From IMG/VR virus record IMGVR_UViG_3300030107_004238, positions 1-64,000 of that record: a stretch of 64,000 nt of DNA; one strand, 5' to 3'. The translations under genes were made by a program, and so were the position numbers. Shown here piece by piece: positions 62,963 to 64,000 of the stretch. The stretch is from a virus. How positions within the stretch are numbered: the stretch's first letter is position 1; each line of letters starts with the position of its first letter. Under the pieces are notes generated by a model. The model made no database searches, was not told where the DNA came from, and saw nothing but the letters and a program-made list of their open reading frames with translations.

Positions 62963-63347
62963 AATTCGTATTTTGTTTGTATTTTTCTATTAATTTATCT
63001 GGTCTCCCTACAAAGATACATTTATCTTCATCTTTTCCAATATATTGATTGCAATCTTTACAATATCTTGGAAAACTTACTTCAAATATACTTATCCAAG
63101 CGCCGGCATCTGGTTTTTGCCACACATAATATATATATTCTAGATCACCGTGTTTTGTATCTAAATCTTCTATTTCCCACCTATTTATTTTACCGTAATT
63201 AGTAAAACATTCAGCTATTTCTACTCCCAATCCCTCAGGATAACCATCACTATGCACGTAAAACTGTGCGTGAATTTTTTCTGGATGCTCGTTAAACGTT
63301 ACTCCTTCTTCACGTGTAGCGAATCTAACTTGTGCTCTTGTACTCAT
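62952..63347 (-). CDS. hypothetical protein with Cys cluster
   Basis: A 131-residue protein starting MSTRAQVRFATREEGV, with AQFYVHSDGYPEGLGVEIAE in the first third and a possible zinc site CKDCNQYIGKDEDKC near residues 95-110. Its N-terminal pattern is one I associate with small proteins of marine phages of unknown function. It belongs to the early leftward operon, overlapping the next gene by 11 nt. No enzymatic motif is recognised. Confidence 0.62.
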   Translation of the reverse strand: MSTRAQVRFATREEGVTFNEHPEKIHAQFYVHSDGYPEGLGVEIAECFTNYGKINRWEIEDLDTKHGDLEYIYYVWQKPDAGAWISIFEVSFPRYCKDCNQYIGKDEDKCIFVGRPDKLIEKYKQNTNYDG

Positions 63348-63349
63348 AT

Positions 63350-63985
63350 TTATTTTGTTATTATATTTTCTATATAGTTCATAAAATCATCAAATATTGT
63401 TATTCCTTTTATATAACTATTATTATTATCTTTTATTTTTCCGTTTGTTATCTTACCATTTCTTTTTAAATCTTTTATAGCTAATTTAACGTCTTTTGGA
63501 TTATGAGAGTTATAAAAATAATAATCTCTATTAAAATTTAACTTTTTCATATGTTTAAATGGACACCAACGTTGTTCTATTTGTTTTACAGCATTTAACA
63601 TTCTTAGAATAGGTAATATATTTAATAATATGTTATCTTTTTCTTTATAATCTTTTATTTTGTTTAATATAGGATTTAAATATATATCTTCACAAATTAA
63701 ATTAGAATAATGCTTATGTTCTATAAAAAAAGGCTCATATAAATCTAACCATTCTTCAAGTAACAATGGAGTTTTTAATTTAGATATTTTATTCTCATCA
63801 TTACTAATTTCTAAAATTGTATCATAAAATATTTCCATTCCACCATTACAGATACTACACCAATCACAACCTATTTTATTATCTCCATCTACAAACCTAG
63901 TAAATGAAATGTAATTATATATATCTCCTTTTTTAAACTGCTTTAAGGTTTTCATTGTTCTAACTACTTCTAATATTAATTCCAT
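63350..63985 (-). CDS. hypothetical protein
   Basis: A 211-residue protein rich in Ile, Asn, Lys and Asp, with Cys residues in CDWCSICNGGMEIF (about 40-53). The start could instead be the ATG at 63955 (MKTLKQFKKGDIYN), ten codons later. No known fold or motif is recognised. It is the most upstream gene of the leftward block visible here; its promoter lies beyond the window. An AT-rich stretch precedes it. Confidence 0.55.
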   Translation of the reverse strand: MELILEVVRTMKTLKQFKKGDIYNYISFTRFVDGDNKIGCDWCSICNGGMEIFYDTILEISNDENKISKLKTPLLLEEWLDLYEPFFIEHKHYSNLICEDIYLNPILNKIKDYKEKDNILLNILPILRMLNAVKQIEQRWCPFKHMKKLNFNRDYYFYNSHNPKDVKLAIKDLKRNGKITNGKIKDNNNSYIKGITIFDDFMNYIENIITK

Positions 63986-64000
63986 ATTAAAATAATTAAA

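Noticed and set aside
63910-63925. Promoter-like TGTAATTATATATATC on the plus strand
   Set aside because: It lies inside a minus-strand gene, lacks the full GTGTAA-Y-TATATATATAC match and would read antisense.
1-64000. tRNA genes, integrase and lysogeny genes
   Set aside because: No cloverleaf-like segment fits the short gaps and no integrase or repressor motif is seen, so none is annotated.

Overview
The window is part of the genome of a lytic tailed phage that infects a marine-type member of the Bacteroidota, probably a flavobacterium. It is strongly AT-rich, almost every base is coding, and genes follow each other with 1-26 nt overlaps. Start codons are preceded by A-rich leaders such as AAATAAAATG rather than Shine-Dalgarno sequences, as is usual in Bacteroidota. 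The host group is also suggested by a phage protein with a type IX secretion (T9SS) C-terminal sorting domain, a Bacteroidota-style histone H1-like protein and two flavobacterial-looking outer-membrane proteins. I see no integrase, tRNA, CRISPR array or insertion sequence. No DNA polymerase is present, and groEL is cut by the left edge, so the genome continues beyond the window.

The layout is two convergent blocks meeting at a bidirectional terminator near 50.53-50.56 kb. The rightward block (1-50.5 kb) is the virion, chaperone and lysis block. It starts with GroEL, GroES, a winged-helix-like protein, a small HExxH metalloprotein, a 3TM-type holin, two paralogous small proteins and a LamG-like protein. 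A SET-domain protein, a tandem-GroES protein and the putative small terminase follow (5.1-7.2 kb). The packaging and head genes are large terminase, portal, scaffold-like protein and major capsid protein (7.2-14.6 kb). Two strong intrinsic terminators bracket the gene after the capsid gene. Then come two ring/connector-type proteins and a 3396-residue tail-stabilisation-type protein (15.5-28.8 kb), all three carrying jelly-roll, carbohydrate-binding-like insertions. A separate promoter-like motif precedes a GNAT acetyltransferase and three internal-virion-type proteins (30.3-42.7 kb). One of these ends in a Hint domain. Another is a 2893-residue protein with a zincin motif and a HAD phosphatase interrupted by a P-loop kinase. 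The block ends with an envelope/secretion set (42.7-47.8 kb), fibre-like proteins and an M15 peptidase endolysin (47.8-50.4 kb).

The leftward block (64-50.6 kb) is the DNA metabolism and replication block. From upstream to downstream it encodes unknown early proteins, an ATP-dependent DNA ligase, a chain of microgenes joined by identical 8-nt ATGAATAA overlaps, an HTH protein, a deoxyribonucleotidase and a sigma-70-family factor. These are followed by an ERF annealing protein, a PD-(D/E)XK exonuclease, an SSB-like protein and a T7-gp4-type primase-helicase. Next come a dCMP-hydroxymethylase-like enzyme, a GIY-YIG/MazG fusion, a second MazG-like protein, a DUF1064-type nuclease and a B12-dependent ribonucleotide reductase. 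An outer-membrane protein, a small membrane protein and a histone H1-like protein end the block.

The order terminase-portal-scaffold-capsid-ring-ring-huge stabilisation protein, with huge internal virion proteins and no sheath, tube or tape-measure gene, suggests a short-tailed (podovirus-like) virion related to crAss-like or other Bacteroidota podoviruses. That placement is inference. The HMase, MazG proteins, nucleotidase and NrdJ point to reworking of the host dNTP pool, possibly towards hydroxymethylcytosine-containing DNA. The SET protein, GroEL plus two co-chaperonins and the envelope-targeted proteins suggest broad handling of host proteins and surface.
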